Positions 8,904-23,900 of a stretch of 64,000 nucleotides of DNA are shown piece by piece (the first letter of the stretch is position 1; the number at the start of each line of letters is the position of its first letter). Where the stretch lies: positions 9,327,615 to 9,391,614 of the forward strand of contig NZ_CP036264.1 of NCBI RefSeq assembly GCF_008035925.1, in the 5' to 3' direction. The notes below the pieces were generated by a model. It saw only the letters and a list, made by a program, of their open reading frames with translations, had not been told where the DNA came from and ran no database searches. A program made the translations under genes and the position numbers. The stretch is from Stieleria maiorica (lineage in GTDB: Bacteria; Planctomycetota; Planctomycetia; Pirellulales; Pirellulaceae).

Positions 8904-11900
8904 TTAAAGCGAGGCGAAGAACAGGTCCAATCCGTTTTCGTTCTCCGAGGTTTCGCTGGCGTCGCTGGCCGACACGTCGGCAGCCAAGTCGTCGACGATC
9001 GCATCGAGTTCGATCGACGCCGGCGAGTCGAAGACGCTGGTCTTGCTCGGCGGGTCGACGAAGTCCGTCGCGGCGGGAACCGCATCGGAATCCGAGTCGG
9101 CATCCGCCGAGGTCGACGGCAGCACATCGCTGGTGACGCTTTGGTGGATCATCAGATCGCCCAACACGGTCGGGCCGCTGGCCAGGACCCCCGGCGCGGC
9201 GGCCAGGTAGCTCATCGCTGCCGCTTCGCCTTCGCCCTGGTTGACGAGCCGACCGAGTTCGGTGATGACTCCGTTGGCATCCATCGGCGACAGAATTCCG
9301 TCGCCGTTGACGTCGGGGTACTGCGGATTGGTGATCGGGGTGACCTGCAGGTCGACGAATCCGGTGCCGGCCGCATTGCGTGCGATCGCATTGATGACGT
9401 TCAGTGCGTCCAACGGGGTAACGCTGCCGCTGTTGTTGACATCGAAGCGTCCGTTGGGGTTTTGGAACGGATTGTTGGTCACAAAGATCGAGTAATCTTC
9501 GACTTCACCGATGCCGCCGCTACCGGTCGGACCGGTCGTGGCCGATTCGCTGATTCGGAATCGCACGTAGGTTTCACCGAGCGCCGCATTGGCGGGAACA
9601 TCGATCGAGACCGTCGTGGCGGTGTTGTTGAAGACGGGGGTGCGGTTCGTTCCCGGAGTTCCGAATCGTCGTCGCTCGGAGGCTTCGAACACACCGTTTT
9701 GGTTCCAATCGAACCACGCGTCGACGTAGACGGGGTTGTCGGTCAGCAGTCCGGCGTCGGTGTTGCGGACGAACATGCTGATGTTGCTTTCGAAGCCGGC
9801 TTGGAACGTGGTCGGCAAGGTCACGCCGTCGTCGCCGGCATCGGCGTTGGGCAATTCGGCGTCGGAGTCGGCCGTGACAACTTGGCCCAGGCTGAGTGTC
9901 GGGTCGACCCGGTGACGTGCTCCGCCGTCGGCCAGTTCGCTGACGTACGGTGCCGGCGCGTCTCCGTAATCGAACCCGGTGCCGACAAAGATCGTCAGCT
10001 CGGTTCGCCCGTCGGCTTGGTTGCTTTGCAGCAGGTTACCGACTTGGTCCTGGACGACAACGATGTCGACCGCACCGAAACCGGAGACCCCACCGGTGCC
10101 CTCCAGGAAGACGCGGACGTCGACCAGCGAGGTGCTGACGCCGGGCAGGTTTTCGGCGTCGATGGCCGCTTGGATGATCTTGACGATCTCTTCGGCCGGC
10201 TGGTCGATCGGGATGTTGATCGGGACCGTCGGCTGGTCGCCGGCCAATCCGATTTGCGTGGCGTTGGAGTTCGTCAGATCGATCGAGTAGGTGCTGTCGC
10301 CGCCCAGGAAGATCCGTCCGAACCCGGCATTGGTCGGGGCCAGGCCGAGCCCCGAACCGCCGATCGCGATCACCAAGGCGTTGATGACCTGATCCAGCGA
10401 GGCGCCGGTGGCAAAGGGGACGGCGGTGGAAGTCGGATCGTTGAGCAACCCGTTGTTGTCGAATTCGAAGACGACTTCGTTGACCGCGCCGAGGCGGACG
10501 ACGATGGTTTGCCCGTCGGCCACGTCGGCGATCGTGCTGCCGGGCAGCGGTGGGATTTCAAAGCCGAATCCGGTCGCCGTTCCGATGCGTCCGGCGATTT
10601 GAATAAAACCGCTGGTGCTGGTCGCGGTCGACAACGGGGTGCCGCCGACCAGTTGCAGGGTTTCGCCGGATGCGCGAGCGGTGAAGCTCAACAAAGTATC
10701 CGCATTGATGGCCGCGGCCAAAGCGGCGATGAAGTCTTCGGTGTCACCGGCCTCTGGGATCGTAACCGCGGTCGAGATCGGGGTGGAAGCGTTGTTGACA
10801 TCCAGTTCGAACGAACGGGTGACCGCACCGTCGTAGACTTCGATGGTCAATCCATCGGCAGCGGTCGACGTCAATCCGGGCAGCATGTCGATGATGATTC
10901 CGGAATCATACTCGAACACCGTGCGCTGATTCAGTTCATCGATGATCGTGACGGTTTCGCCGTCGGGATAGACGACTCCGTCGGCGGCTTGGATGATCGC
11001 ATCGCTGCTGTCGATCATGCGAATCACGTAGGTCGAATCATCTTCCCAGACGCCGGCGATCGGCGTCAGGCGAATGATGTTCGTGCTGGGGTTGTACGCG
11101 AATCGATAGTGGGTGCCTTCGACCAAGGCCACGCCGTCTTTGAGCAGGATCAGCGAGCTGGTCGAAACCGATCGATCGTCGATGCCGGTCCCGGGAACGA
11201 TGTCGGCCGGCGGGATGCCATCGACCAACTGGATCTCGAACGCTTGGGGGGCCGCGCCGAGCACGGTCGCACGTCCGGCGTCGAGTCCGATTCCGGGGGC
11301 CAACGGCGAGAGCAGCGTGACACGCGGGCCTTCCAGATCACCACGGTCGAAGCCGCCGCGATCCTTGAAGACGTTTTCGCCGAGTCCGCTAGGCGGTTCC
11401 ACGTTCGGGTCGTCCACACGGAACTGGCCGTTGACGTCCAAGCGTGGCGCGAGCACCGGTGACGGGTCGATGCCGACGGCATTGCGGACGGTCGTCAGAC
11501 TCGCCCGGTCGGGCAGTGAGTCGATCGAGCTGTCGATGATGCGTGAACCCGAGGCCGGCGAGAACACGAAGTTGCCCGGATCGACAAAGACCGCTTCGCT
11601 GGGCGTCAGAATTTGGGCCAGCGTGCCCAGGCCGACATTGGCACCGGTGTTGGCGGTGTTCAGGTAATAGGTGTTGCCACCGGACACGATGCCGTCGTTG
11701 CCGCCGTTGAGATCAACGCCGGTTTCCGTGTTGGCGATCACGTTGTTGAGCAGCGTCGGCGAGGAGCCACCGACGATGTTGATTCCGATACCGCCCTGAG
11801 TGAAGTTGTCCACCGGAACCGAGCTGATCGCACCGACCGCATCGATATCCGCACCGAGCGAACTGCCCGTCCTGTTGCCTTGTCGCAGGTCGGTCAATCG

Positions 11901-14900
11901 GACGAACGCGAAGCGATCGTTGGGGCCGAATCCGAAGCGGTCGATGTCCAATTGGTTGGTCAAACCGCCGACGATGCCGACGTCGACAAAATCGATGCCG
12001 TCACGGCTGATTTCGACGCGGACCGATTCGATGTCACCGGTTTCAAAGACTACCAGGTCGTTGGTCGCATCACCGCTGCCGGTCAGGTAGTTGTCGACGA
12101 ACTGCAGGGTCAACGTGCCGCCCAGGCCGAGCGAGACGGTGAATTGACCGTCGATCGGTTCGACGCCACGGCCGAGCGTTTCGGGCGCTCCGAGCGCCGA
12201 CGTCGGCGTTTGGTGGATCAGGGTCGGTGCGTCGCCACCGGCATCAGGCGAGTAGTCGACCACGGCGTCGGCAAAGGAGATTTGGCCTTGATCGAACAGG
12301 ATGCCCGCAAAGGTCTCCGAGGGTGCATCCACGCCGGGCGTGATCGTTCCGCCGATGATGGTGTTGTTGACGATGCGTTCGATCGCGACCGGGTCCTGGG
12401 AGGTTTCATCGAGCGTGTTGTCGATGCCTTGCAGGTTGATCCCGCCGACGGTGTTGAAGGCGATGATGTTGCTTTGCACGACCACGCCGGGGACCAGATT
12501 CTCGCTGTTCAGCTCGATCAGGTTTCGCGGGTAGCGGACGATCGAATCGGTGTCGTTTCCGGCGACCGTCGCGGAGATGTCGTGCTGGATGTTGATGCCG
12601 TATTCTTCGTTGAACAGGAAGCGGCTGTTTTCGATCATGATCACGCCTTGGGCGACGCGATCGCGGTTGCTGTCTCCGCGTAGTTCGCTGCGGTCCACCG
12701 ACGCCAGCGACCGAGTCGGATCGGAGACGACGACGTCGCCGACCAGGTTGATCCGCGGGTCGATTCGAGTGATCTGTTTGATACCCGGCTGGGCCACCAC
12801 TTCGCTCTCGAACCCGCTGGCGGGAACCGCTTGCACGTCCAACACGCTGCGGACATCCGAACGGTTGATCGCCGCGATGATCGACGCGGCGACTTCGGTC
12901 GCCGTCTGCGGACGCATCAGTCCGGTGTCTTCATCGGGGACGGTCAACGAGAACGGAACCTGCACGCGTCCCGGTGTGACCGAATTGTCCGAGTTGAATT
13001 CGAATTCCACGATCGCCCGACCGTCGGTGATCGAGAACATTTGGCCGTCCAAAATGTCCGCCGCACCCCGCGCGGTGATGGAGATCGCCGAACCGAAGCG
13101 GTCGTTGCTGTTGAACGTCCGGAATTGCGAGGAGGTGGCCGAGGCGACGTATTCGCTGCCGTCGCGGATTTCGACCTGATACGATCCCGTGACCAGATCG
13201 CTGCGGGGATCATCGGGTTCGGGGAACGCGAACCGCGTGTCGGTTACGAACGCGGTGTCCAGCGGAGGGTTCGCGCCGCGGGGGTCGGTCACCTGTTCGC
13301 CGCGTTCGGCCAGTCCGATGACAAAGTCGTCCAGGAAGACGCCCTCGAAATCATTGTCGCGCGAGCCGTTGACCGGTGTGGCACCGAATTGGTCGGCGTA
13401 GCGTTGGCTGGTGTTGGCAAACGGTCCGGCGTCGGAAACGGTGAACCCGGGCAAGGTGACGATCGCGTTGGACGTCGGGATGTAGTTGGGACCGGTCGAG
13501 CCGAGCGTGCCCGGCAGGAAACGTTCCAGGATCGCGGATTGCACCGCCACCGCGACGTCGCTGGCACTCATGGCCGCACGAACTTCGATCGAGTTCGTCC
13601 CGCTGGCGGTGGTGTTGCGGACGGTCAGCAGGCTCGAATTGGAGCTCAAGTTGACCGCTTCACCGAACTCGAGCGAGTTGCTGTCGACCACCAAGTCATA
13701 CAGGCTCAAGGTCGCCGGCGGCGTCGTGTTGACGGCGGTTTCGATCAAGCGGGTGATTTCCGCAGGCGTCAGGTCGGCAACCGTTTCCGTCCCCGTCAGC
13801 CCCGCGGTCAAGTCGATTTCGACTTCGGTGGGCGGCGAATTGGGGTCGAGCGGATCCGACGGTGAGGTGTCGACCGTACGGGTGCCGTCGTTGAGCACGT
13901 AGGTCTGGCCGTCGAGCACGAACGTCGCACGGGTGTTCGGATCGGCCAGATAGGCGGCGGCAATTTGCGAACCGGCTGCGGCGATCAGGGTCGGCGGGAA
14001 GTCGACGGTGAAGGTTTCACCGCTGACGCGAATCGTTTGCCCTTCGACCAGATCCGACGCCGCGACGGTGCGAATCGATGTCGATCCGGTGTCCAGTCGT
14101 CCGGCGGTGGCGAATTCGATCCGCAAACTCAGCCCCGACTGACCGGCGAATTCCGCCAGCGGAACGCGGGCTTGTCGCCAGGTCGGCGTGTTGTCAAACA
14201 GTTGCTGTTTGTCGACGTCGATCACGTCGTTGTACGGCGCGACCGGATCCGGATCGTCGAATTCGTCGTTCGCACCCGGCAGCGGGTTGCGGAGTGTCGT
14301 GTTCAACGCGACGGCGTGTTCGGTGCCATCGGGTTGGACGACGTAGACACGTAGTGCGTCGGTGCGTCCGCCGCCATCGGCTTCGATCAGGTAGTTGAAG
14401 TACAGGACCGGGACATCGCTCGGCGAATAATTCTCCAACGAGAACGTCTTGCTTTGGACCTGCCCCTTGGCTCCGCCTGGGAAGTTGTAGGTGCGGTTGA
14501 CGCTCTGGCCGTCGATGCGAGGGTTTAAGGGGTTGCCGTTGACATCCGGACGGAAGGGATATTCTGCCGGGCTGGCGTAGTTGGAGTTGTAGGTTGTTTC
14601 ATAGGTGAACGCCAGCGAGGTGCTGCCGCCGTGTCCGGCATCGCCGCTGCGGGTGCCGGTGTAGTGCCAGAGGTTGTAGTCCAGCGTGCTGAAGTCCAGG
14701 CCTTCGGCGTTTGCGATGCCCGTGGAAATGCGTGACCGCCCACCGGCAAAGTAGGGCAGGAATTCACCGGCCGAGTTGAACGCATAGATGTCGCCGTTGC
14801 CGGTGATGCCGAACAGCACGTCCGAGTACAGGCCTCCGTCGACGCTGTTGGGGCCGGCCCGCAGGCCGGTGAATCCGCCGGGGACCCGCAGCAGGTCGGT

Positions 14901-17900
14901 TGCCGTTTCGACGTAGGTTCCGATCTGGCGGTTGCCGTTGAGGAATTGGTTGCTGCCACCGGTCAATTCCGCATCGGTGACACGGAACAGGCCGCCGGCG
15001 TCGGTGATGGCGTACATGTCATTGCCGACGATTTCGACTCCGGTGACGGTGCCGCCGCGGGGGACGCCGCCGGCGACCAGATTGCCGGTCGCACTGCCGA
15101 TGAATCCGCCGTTGATCGTGACGCTGCGGTTCTGGGCCACCGCGGTCGCGGCACCACCCAGGTTGTTGATCGCGTCGGCAACCTTCTGGGCGACATCGGC
15201 GGCGGTGTCCGACAGATCCAGCGGGATCGCCGTGCGTCCGACTTGGACACCGGGGCTGCCGCCGCTGACGAGTGCTTGTGAATTCACGCCGATCGACGTC
15301 GCACCGGGGACCGAGAACGTTTGCCCGACGGTGGTGAAGGGGATGTTGTTGGCGGTCAGGGCTGCCAAGATCGCGTTGAGGACCTGGGTCGCACCGAACG
15401 ACTCGTCGACTTCGATCGCGATGTTGCCGGCGTTGACGCCGTCGCCGCCGACGACCGACATGCCGGCCCCGTCGAACGTGAACGTCGCGTTGTCGAACGC
15501 CAGATCGGCGCCCAGGACGGTGGTCGTGACGCCCGACAGGGCGTTCTGGATCGCCAACTCCAAGTCGTTGTTGATTTGCACGGCGGTACGAGCTTGTCCG
15601 CTGGCAAATCGGATGTCGATCGGGATGTTCCCGGCCGAGGGCGCATCGCCTTGGTTGACAAACTCGAACGTCGCGCTGACGTTGCTGGCGTCGGTGACGG
15701 TCAGCGTTTGTCCGACGTCCAGTCCGCCGTTGGCCGAGACGCCGGCCAGACGCAGTCGCGGGCCGGTGTCGAATTCAAAGATGGTCGATCCGATCGTCAG
15801 CGTGTCGCCGTCCAGGACCGGAGATCCGGTCACGGCCACGTCGCCGGCGAAGTCGAACTCGAAGGTCGTCGTGTCGATCCCGCTGACCAGCGTGAACGTG
15901 TCTCCGTCGAACAGCTGTTGTTGCAACAATCCGCTGCCGACCACGCCCACCACATCGGTCACGCCCAGTTGCGTCGACCGAGCGGTCGCCGGGGCGGTCG
16001 TGTCGATCTGGCCGATTTCACGCGGAATCGTCCCCGCACCGGAGTTGAACAGGAAACGGTTGAACGATGGGCCGACGGCCAGACCGGTCTGGGGGCTGAA
16101 TTCCCACAGCACGTTGTCGCGGTATTCCAGTCCCGACGCACCGTTGAACGTCGGGCGGCTGCCGACGAACAAGCCGCGTTCGACGTTCTTGTATTCGCGG
16201 ATCGAAATCGCTTCGACAAAGACCCCTTCGTTGGCGACGGCATCGAGAATTTGTTGCGAATTGACCTCGACCAAAATGTCGCCGTAGGTCGTGATTCCGG
16301 CACCGGCACTGATCTGGTTCAACGCCGCCGATCCGGTGTCGATTTGAACGTAGAACCAGGTGTTGTCGCTGCGGACACGGTTTCCGAATCCGGTGTAAGC
16401 GAACAACTCGCCGTTGCTGCGGAACGCCACGTCATAAATGTCGTCGCTGCCGAACGAGCCGACTTGGCCGTAGTTTTGGCCGGTGAACGGGTTGACGACG
16501 TGCAGCCCAGACGCGGTGTTGACGTACAGGACGACGTCGTCGAGCGAATAGGGGACGATCGAGCTTTCGTCAAACAACACACGGTCGTTCATGTCGTCTT
16601 CGGCAATCCGGTCAATCGATTGCAGCGGCTGCAATCGGACCAGCGGGTTGTTGCTGGCCGGATTGAAGAACTGGTCCATCGCGATCGGGACTTGCGTCTG
16701 ATTGGAGATCGCGACGTAGTAGGTGCCTTCAAGCAATTCGACGCTGCCCAGGTACGGGTCCTGAGTCCCCGCACCACCGCGGCTGAGGTCGTCGGTGCTG
16801 TTGTTCGATCGCGATGCCGGCAGGTCGTTGGCGATGTTGCTGTCGGTACCGGTGTAGATCAAGTCGCCTCGGGCGTTGAAGACATACAACGCCATGTCGC
16901 TGCGAGCGAAATTGGACGCGTAGTCCAGGTCGATGACGGTCGACAGGTAAAGCGGCGATCCGTCACGGGTCAGGTTCTCGTACTGGACCTCGAAGGAATA
17001 CCAGTCCACATCGGTCGCCGAGTCGATCGTTCCGGCGAAGGACTTGGCCAGCCGATCGCTTTGCAGCGGTCCGGCTTCGACGCCCGCATCGGCTCCGACG
17101 CCGAAGTAGCCGAGTCGTTGCGCGTCCGAGGCGGTGTCGTTCGGTGCGGTCGTCTCGGCTTCTTCACCGGTCAACGGCGAGTGCAGCGGTTGGCCGATGA
17201 CTTGCACGCCGTTGGTCGCGTAGCGGACGTCGGTCAAGCGGATCTGCGTGCCGGCGCTTTCATCGGTTTCACCCAAGCGGATCTGCATCGAGTAGCGGCC
17301 TTGGGTCAGACCGCCGAGGACGTTCCCGTTGACCAGACCGTCCAGATCGCTGCCGTCACGGACGTTGCTGCTTCGGACTCGCACGTGGTACTGGTTCAGC
17401 GTTCCCGATTCGCCCGGCAGACGGATTCGCATCCCGGCGTCTTTCGGGTTGTAGGAATACGTGTCTTGCAGGACCGAGTCCAGAATGTCGGTTTCAAAAC
17501 GCAGGTTGTTGATCGCCGGGAAGATCGGGTTGGCCGTGCCGATGATTTCCGGGACTTGCAGGGCGGTGAAGAAGTTTGCGTCGAAGCGGACCTCGACGAC
17601 AAAGTCACTGGTGTCGCCACGCGAGAGCAACTGGGCGGTGACGAAGCCGAGTTCGCCGGCGAAGGTGCTGTTGAGCGCGTCGGCGATCGCACCGGCGGGA
17701 TCGGCAACGAAGTCGGCCGGAGCGACATTGACGGTCGTGCCCGGCATGCCCGCCAAGCCGAACGTCAGGTTGCCGCTGGTCGCGTTGACGATGTCGTAAT
17801 CGACGGTGATGCGTTGGACGGGGATGCGTTCCTCGTTGACCGTCAGCGGTTGGGCGGCATCGCTGTCCAGCCGCGGCGAAACGTAGATTCCCGTCGCGAC

Positions 17901-20900
17901 GTCGCGTTCGGCCAACAGCGAGTCGTTCGACGCGGCCAGAATGTCGCCGTTGAAGTCGATCAATTCGATCACCGTGTCCAGCCCGCTGCTGGTGCGGTCG
18001 ATGTCCAACCAGACTTCGGTGTTGCTCTCGGCGATGAAGGTGTACACGTCCACGTCATTGCGAGTCGTGATCGCACCATCGACGATGAACCCGAGTCGTC
18101 GATTTTCATCGCCCGATTGCTCGTCGGGGGCCAGTTCACCCAGGAACTGTGCTTGACCGGGGAACGAGTTGGTGTCGAACACCGTGGTCCGCACCGGTTC
18201 TTGTTCGGCCACGGCGGCGACGTTGCGGTCATCGGCACCTTCGCGAATGGTGACGCCGTTCCACTGGCCGGCTTGGACGGTCGTCCCGGGCGCCGCGGCG
18301 GTCGGATCCGATGCCAACAGTTCCAGGAAGCTGGTCACCCGCGCGCTCGAAGCGTTCGAGTTGACCACCCAAGAGTGCGCGGTGGTGATGTCGTTGGGGC
18401 CGAAGGTGGTGCCGAAGACCGGGTCGTTGCCTTGCGGCAGGTCGCCCAGGTCGATCACGCCGGGGATCGAGTAGGTTTGGGTGCCGGCGGTGATCTGGGT
18501 CCGCAGATCGGCGAACTGATCGGCCGCCCAGCCTTCGTAGGTCGCGCCCAGCTGATTGACGCCGTCGTTGGCGTAGAATCCGCCGTGGGAGAAACCGACA
18601 CGCAGCGGACCGTCGACGGTGTAGACCCGGAAATCGGATTGGCCGGGGGTTCCGACGGTGTACAGCAGGTCGTCCGAGACCCCTTGAACATCCTCGTCCA
18701 AGTAGCTGACGACGCGGATGTCGCCCAGCGGCGATGTCGATTGCAGGTCCAGGGTCGAGAACAGCGTGGGCAAGCCGTTGATGAAGTAGCTGGTCGCGAT
18801 CCAGTCGACGTTTCCGTTGGGGCCGGCGTAGGTGCCGCGGCTTTCCACGCGGTCGTCGGCGATCAGGGTCGCCGGCTGGGTGATCGTCGTCGCCGCCAGC
18901 GCGGTCGTCGTGCCGCCGCTGGTCAGGAACGTGCTGTACTGGAAGACGAAGTCTTGGTTGACCAGTTGCTGCCCGGTGGGGGTCTGGACGGTTGTGGCGC
19001 TCGACTGCACGTCGTTGGCATCGCCGATCGTCGCGGTGAATGATCCGGTGATGGTCGCCGCGACGTCGTTGTCGATCGTGTTGCCCAGGTTGACTTCGGG
19101 GCCGGTCGGAAGCGTTCCGACGAAGTTTCCGCCGCTTCCGGTGTCGTCGTCATCGTCGTCGCCGGTGATGACGCCGCTGATCACACCGTCGTTGTCGGTG
19201 TCGACTTGTGCGAAGCCGTCGATCGTGAATCCGGCACCGGAGAAGTCATCCGACAGTGCGGTCATGATCACCGGGAAATCGGGGTGCCCGATCAATTGCA
19301 ACGAGCCGCCGATCCGGTCGGCGATGTCGACGAATTCATCGGCCGCGGTGAGCAGTGATCCACCGACAACGATCCCGGCCGGGTTCGTTTCTTCCTCGCC
19401 TTCCTGTGTTTGAAGTTTGACGACCAGCGACCCCCGGGCATCACTGATCAGTCGCAGACCGCCATAGATGTGCTTGTTGGGGATCTCGATCATCTCGGTG
19501 ACGACGTGGACGATGTCGACGTCGTCCCAAACCCCTTCGGTGACCAGTTCACCGCCGCGAACCGCCATGCCGTTGATCGCGTTGCGCGTGATCGAGTTGT
19601 CTTCGATCAGCGGACCGCTATTGCCGATGATGTCAAACTTGTCGATCGAGCCGGTGGATCGACCGCCGTCAAAGACCTCTTGGGAGTTCAGCGAGTTGAT
19701 GTCGATCGAGATCGCAGCGGCTTCGTTGTCGATGAAGTCGTTGTCGACGATGATCGGGGTTGCGGCGCGAACGAACACGGCACCCGATGCATTGTCGCTG
19801 CGTCCGACGCGGGTGCCGTTCAGGGCACCGCGGCCGTCGGCACTTTGTTCGATGCGACTGTTGGTCAGACGCAATTGGCCCTGGTGGACTTCGATCGAGT
19901 TGAAGGAGGCAAAGCCGCCTTCGATCCGGGTCGTACCACCACCGCCGGCGATCACGGCATTGTCGATGCTGGCCGTCGATCCGTGGCCGATGTACAGTCC
20001 GCCCCAATCACCGGGGGCGATTTCAGCCGCGTTGCCGCGGTCGTTGGTGTCAAAAGTCCCGCCGGCACCGTAGCGCTGGTCTTCCAAGCTGGTGATCACG
20101 ACCGGGTTGCCCGAGGTGCCTTCGATGATCAAGTTGGCGCCGAAGCGGGCTTCGATGCGTGCCGCGTCGACCTTCAAGACCGTCGACGGATCGATCACCA
20201 AGCTGGCGTCCAATCGGCTGCGGAGCGGGCTGGCGGACAGTTGAAGTTCCGCGCCGCCGGTGGCCATGCGATCGGTGAACGTGGTGCTGCTGGCGTTGAG
20301 CTCGGCGACCAGTTCGAACGGACCGGGGACGCCGCCGACGACGGTCGCCCGGTACAGTCGTCGGGCCACGGTCGCGCTGCCCGGTTCGACCGTGGGGAGC
20401 TGTTGCAGGCGGATGCCGCCGGTGCTGTTGGTCGTGATCGAAACGGTCGTCTCGCTGGCGGCCGATTCCAAATTGGCGTCGGTCACGTTGGTCAGGCGGT
20501 ACACGTAGGTTCCGGCCGGGACCGCACCGTCGGTCGGGCGGGCGGACAACCGGATCAGGAACGAAGACGGCGCGTCGGCTTGGACGATGGGGCCACCGGG
20601 GGTACCGGCGACGACCAGGTTTTCGGCCAACACGTGCGTGATGTCGCTGTCATCAAAACGGGTGCTGGTGGTGACCGATTCCAGCGTCGATCCGCTGCGG
20701 GTCTTCAAGCGAATGAACAGGCCGTTGATGCTGTTGTCGATCACCGTGTTGCCGTGGATCTCCGGACCGACACGGGTGTAATCGGGGGTGAAGTGTCCCG
20801 CTTGCTGGTACTTCGGATCGGTGAAGCGGTCTTCGCGGAACGTGTCCGGGGTCGCCGCGATCGCCGCATCCTTGCTGTTGGTGATCGTCGAATTGATGAT

Positions 20901-23900
20901 CGTCGGACGGGTGATCGCCATGTCGATCGGAGAAACGACGACGTCGCGGCCGCCGATCCTGACCGAGCTACCGCCGTAACGAATGTCGGCGTATTGGACG
21001 TGGTTGTTGAAGACGCCTTGGTCTTCCGGGTTGGTGCGGAGCTCGTCGGCCGCGTCGAGGTCGCCGCGGAAGTCGATGCCGCCCCAATCGCCGGGCTGGG
21101 CCGCCGGCAAAACGCCGACCTGGTTTCCGGTCCCGATCGAGTCGTCGTTGACACTGGTCAAGAACACGCTGCCGGGGATGATCCCGCCGGCGGCATCGCG
21201 GGCGGGCAGTCCGTTGCTGGTCACGATCGTCGGCGTTCCCAGCACTTGCAGGTTGGCACCACTCAAGTCGATCGTCGGTGCGACGCTGCCCACGCCCAGT
21301 CGGGTGTTGCTGAACTTTAAAATCGCCCCGGCGTCGACCATCATTTGAATGCCCGCGGGCAGATTCAACGTGGTGCCGTCTTCCAGCGGCAAGCCGCTAT
21401 CGTTGACGCCGATGTTGTAGCTGAAGTTGTCGCCTGCGGTGTGCAACAATCCGTCACGACCGCCATTGCCGAGCACACGAATCGTCAAATCCAGGTCGGT
21501 CAGGTAGTTGGTGATCGCTTCGGCGCGTTGGATGTCGTTCTGATTTCCGGACAGACGCAGCTGATTGAGTTCGGTCAGCGTTCCGTTGAACGCTTTTTGT
21601 TTCAGGACCGAGATCCGGCTGGCGTCGGCGATCGCAAGGTCGATTTCATCATAGGCGCTGTTCACATAGCCGATCGTTCGGGTCTGGAACGCTTCGATGA
21701 ATGCCAGATCGCCAAGTCCCGACGGCACAAAACCGCTGGCTTGGCGTAGCGTCACGTTGCCTTTGTCGACGTACAGGGTTTCGGACGGATCGGAAGGCTT
21801 GAACCAGTAGTTGAACGTGCCTCCGGGGCGGCCGTCGGAATCACCGTCCAGCGGGATGCCGGTGTTGTCGGTCATCGTGTTGATGGCCGAGGGCGTGAAA
21901 TCCACGCGCAGTTCATAGCTGCCTTGGCTGAGACCGCCAAAGCCGGTGCCGGGGATCGCCGGATCATAGGTGTCGTTGCCCTTGGCGCTGACCCCGATCA
22001 TGTAGTTTCCGGGATTGATGTTGTCGATCCGGATCAGCGAATCGTTGCTGAAGTAGTCGTCGTTCTGAGCGATTTCGACGAACTGGCCGTTGGCGTCTTC
22101 GACGTACAGACGCAGCTGGGTGTCCAGCAGGCTGGGCGTGCCCAATCGTTCGGCGATCGTTTCGATCGCGACCGATCCGGTCTGGTCGACCTGGAATCGA
22201 TACATGTCGATGTCGGTGCTGTCCGGGCGATACAGATACTGCCCGTGGACGATGTCGGCATAACTGGGGAACGCCGGCTCGTTGTCCGTGCCCGGTTGGA
22301 AGATAAAGTCGGTGCTTTGGGTGACCGGCTGGGGCAGGTCGTCGGCATATCCGTATCCGAGCAACTGGCCGACGCCGAACATCGCACCGCGAAAGAACTC
22401 GCCGCCGAATTGGTCATCCACCGACTCGTCGAAGTCCTGGAAATCCATCACGACCAAGTCGTCCACGCCGTCACCGTTGCGGTCACGCGTGACAACGGCC
22501 AGACCGCCTTGGGCGCTGGCTTCGCGTTCATCACCGCCGTACAAGTCGCCGACGACGATCGAAAAACCAGCGATGTCGGCGGGGTCGCGGTCGGAAACTT
22601 CGACGAACGCGACTCCCAGGTATTCGCTGAACAGCGACATCACCTCGCGAACCCGCTGCTTTTGTTCTTCGCTGATGATGTTGAAGTAATTGGTGTCCGC
22701 GTTGATCCCCGGACGGTTCGGGTCGTCGCCCAACCAACTGGCGACGAAGTCGTATTCGATGGTCGTGATCCCGTCGACCCGGTCGGCAAACTGACGGACG
22801 TAGTCCAAGGGCACGACGCGGTCGAGTCGCGAGGGGTCTTCGGCGCGGATGGTTCGCGTGCCGGGAACGTCGGGGCCGGGCAGGTCCAATTCGAACGCCG
22901 TCTCGTTGCGGATCTCGCTGACCAGCGTCGCCGAACGCGTCGTCGTCGCACCGCTCAGACTCCACGTCGTGTTCAAGTTGTACGCCGTTTCAAAGCTGTC
23001 GCCGGCACCATCGGGGGCGGCCGGCGTGCCGGTCGGCAACATGATCTCCTGCGGTACCATCGGCAGGTTTTCGGTCGTTCCGACGCGTAGTCGCGCGTTC
23101 CCCTCGAGCAGTTGTCCTGGGGTTTCAGGATCCGGGATTCGCGACAAGGGGATCTTGAAATCCAGCTTTGCGATGTTCGTGATGTTGCTGTACGTCGCTC
23201 GGCCGGGAACACGGACGATCCAGCCGTCCCCGACCTTGGTGTTGACGATGCCGCTGACGCTCGGGTCCAGGCGAACGATCACGTCGTCAGTGTTGTCGAC
23301 CGAATCACGCGTGAAGATCAACTGGTAGAAGTCTTCGTTTTCTGCCGCCGACTGCAGCAGGTCGTCGTCGTTGAAGTGAACTTCGATGATGCCGGTATCG
23401 GTGCTGAGCGTCCCGTTGGGTTGGCGACGGACCGGTTCGGGCACGACCGCGACCACCTGGGGGCCCAGGTTGATGTTGAAGGTCCGCGTCAAATCGGTGC
23501 CGTCTTGAAACGCTTCGCCGTCTTCACCACGCAGCGCGAATGCCCCGGTACCCAACACATCGATCTGATAGATGTCGTCCGGCAGCGGTTCGGAAAACCG
23601 AAAGATCACTTCACGCGATGAATCGCCCAAGCCGACAAAACCCGGCTCGACCACCACGTCGCTGACGCCGCTCAGGTTGATCGGGGAATAGTTGACCGGC
23701 AGGTTGCCGATCGTTGTCGTCCCGTTGCCTTCTTGAACGGTGGCCTGAACCAGTTGGTTGGCTTGCGGGTTGGAATTGAGCTGGGCGACCAATTGGTCGG
23801 CCGTCGTCGGGGCGCCTGGGAAGCTGTTCAACTGGATCCGGATCGATTGATCGGTGACGACGATCACCGGGTTGGCCGGCGCGCCGAAGTTTCGCTGCTC

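Noticed and set aside
8865-21320. Several long plus-strand frames (8865-11462, 15321-19043 of 1,240 codons, 19410-21320)
   Set aside because: They lie entirely opposite the 5,277-aa gene, have Asp/Arg/Val/Gly-rich composition typical of antisense frames in GC-rich DNA, and show no domain.
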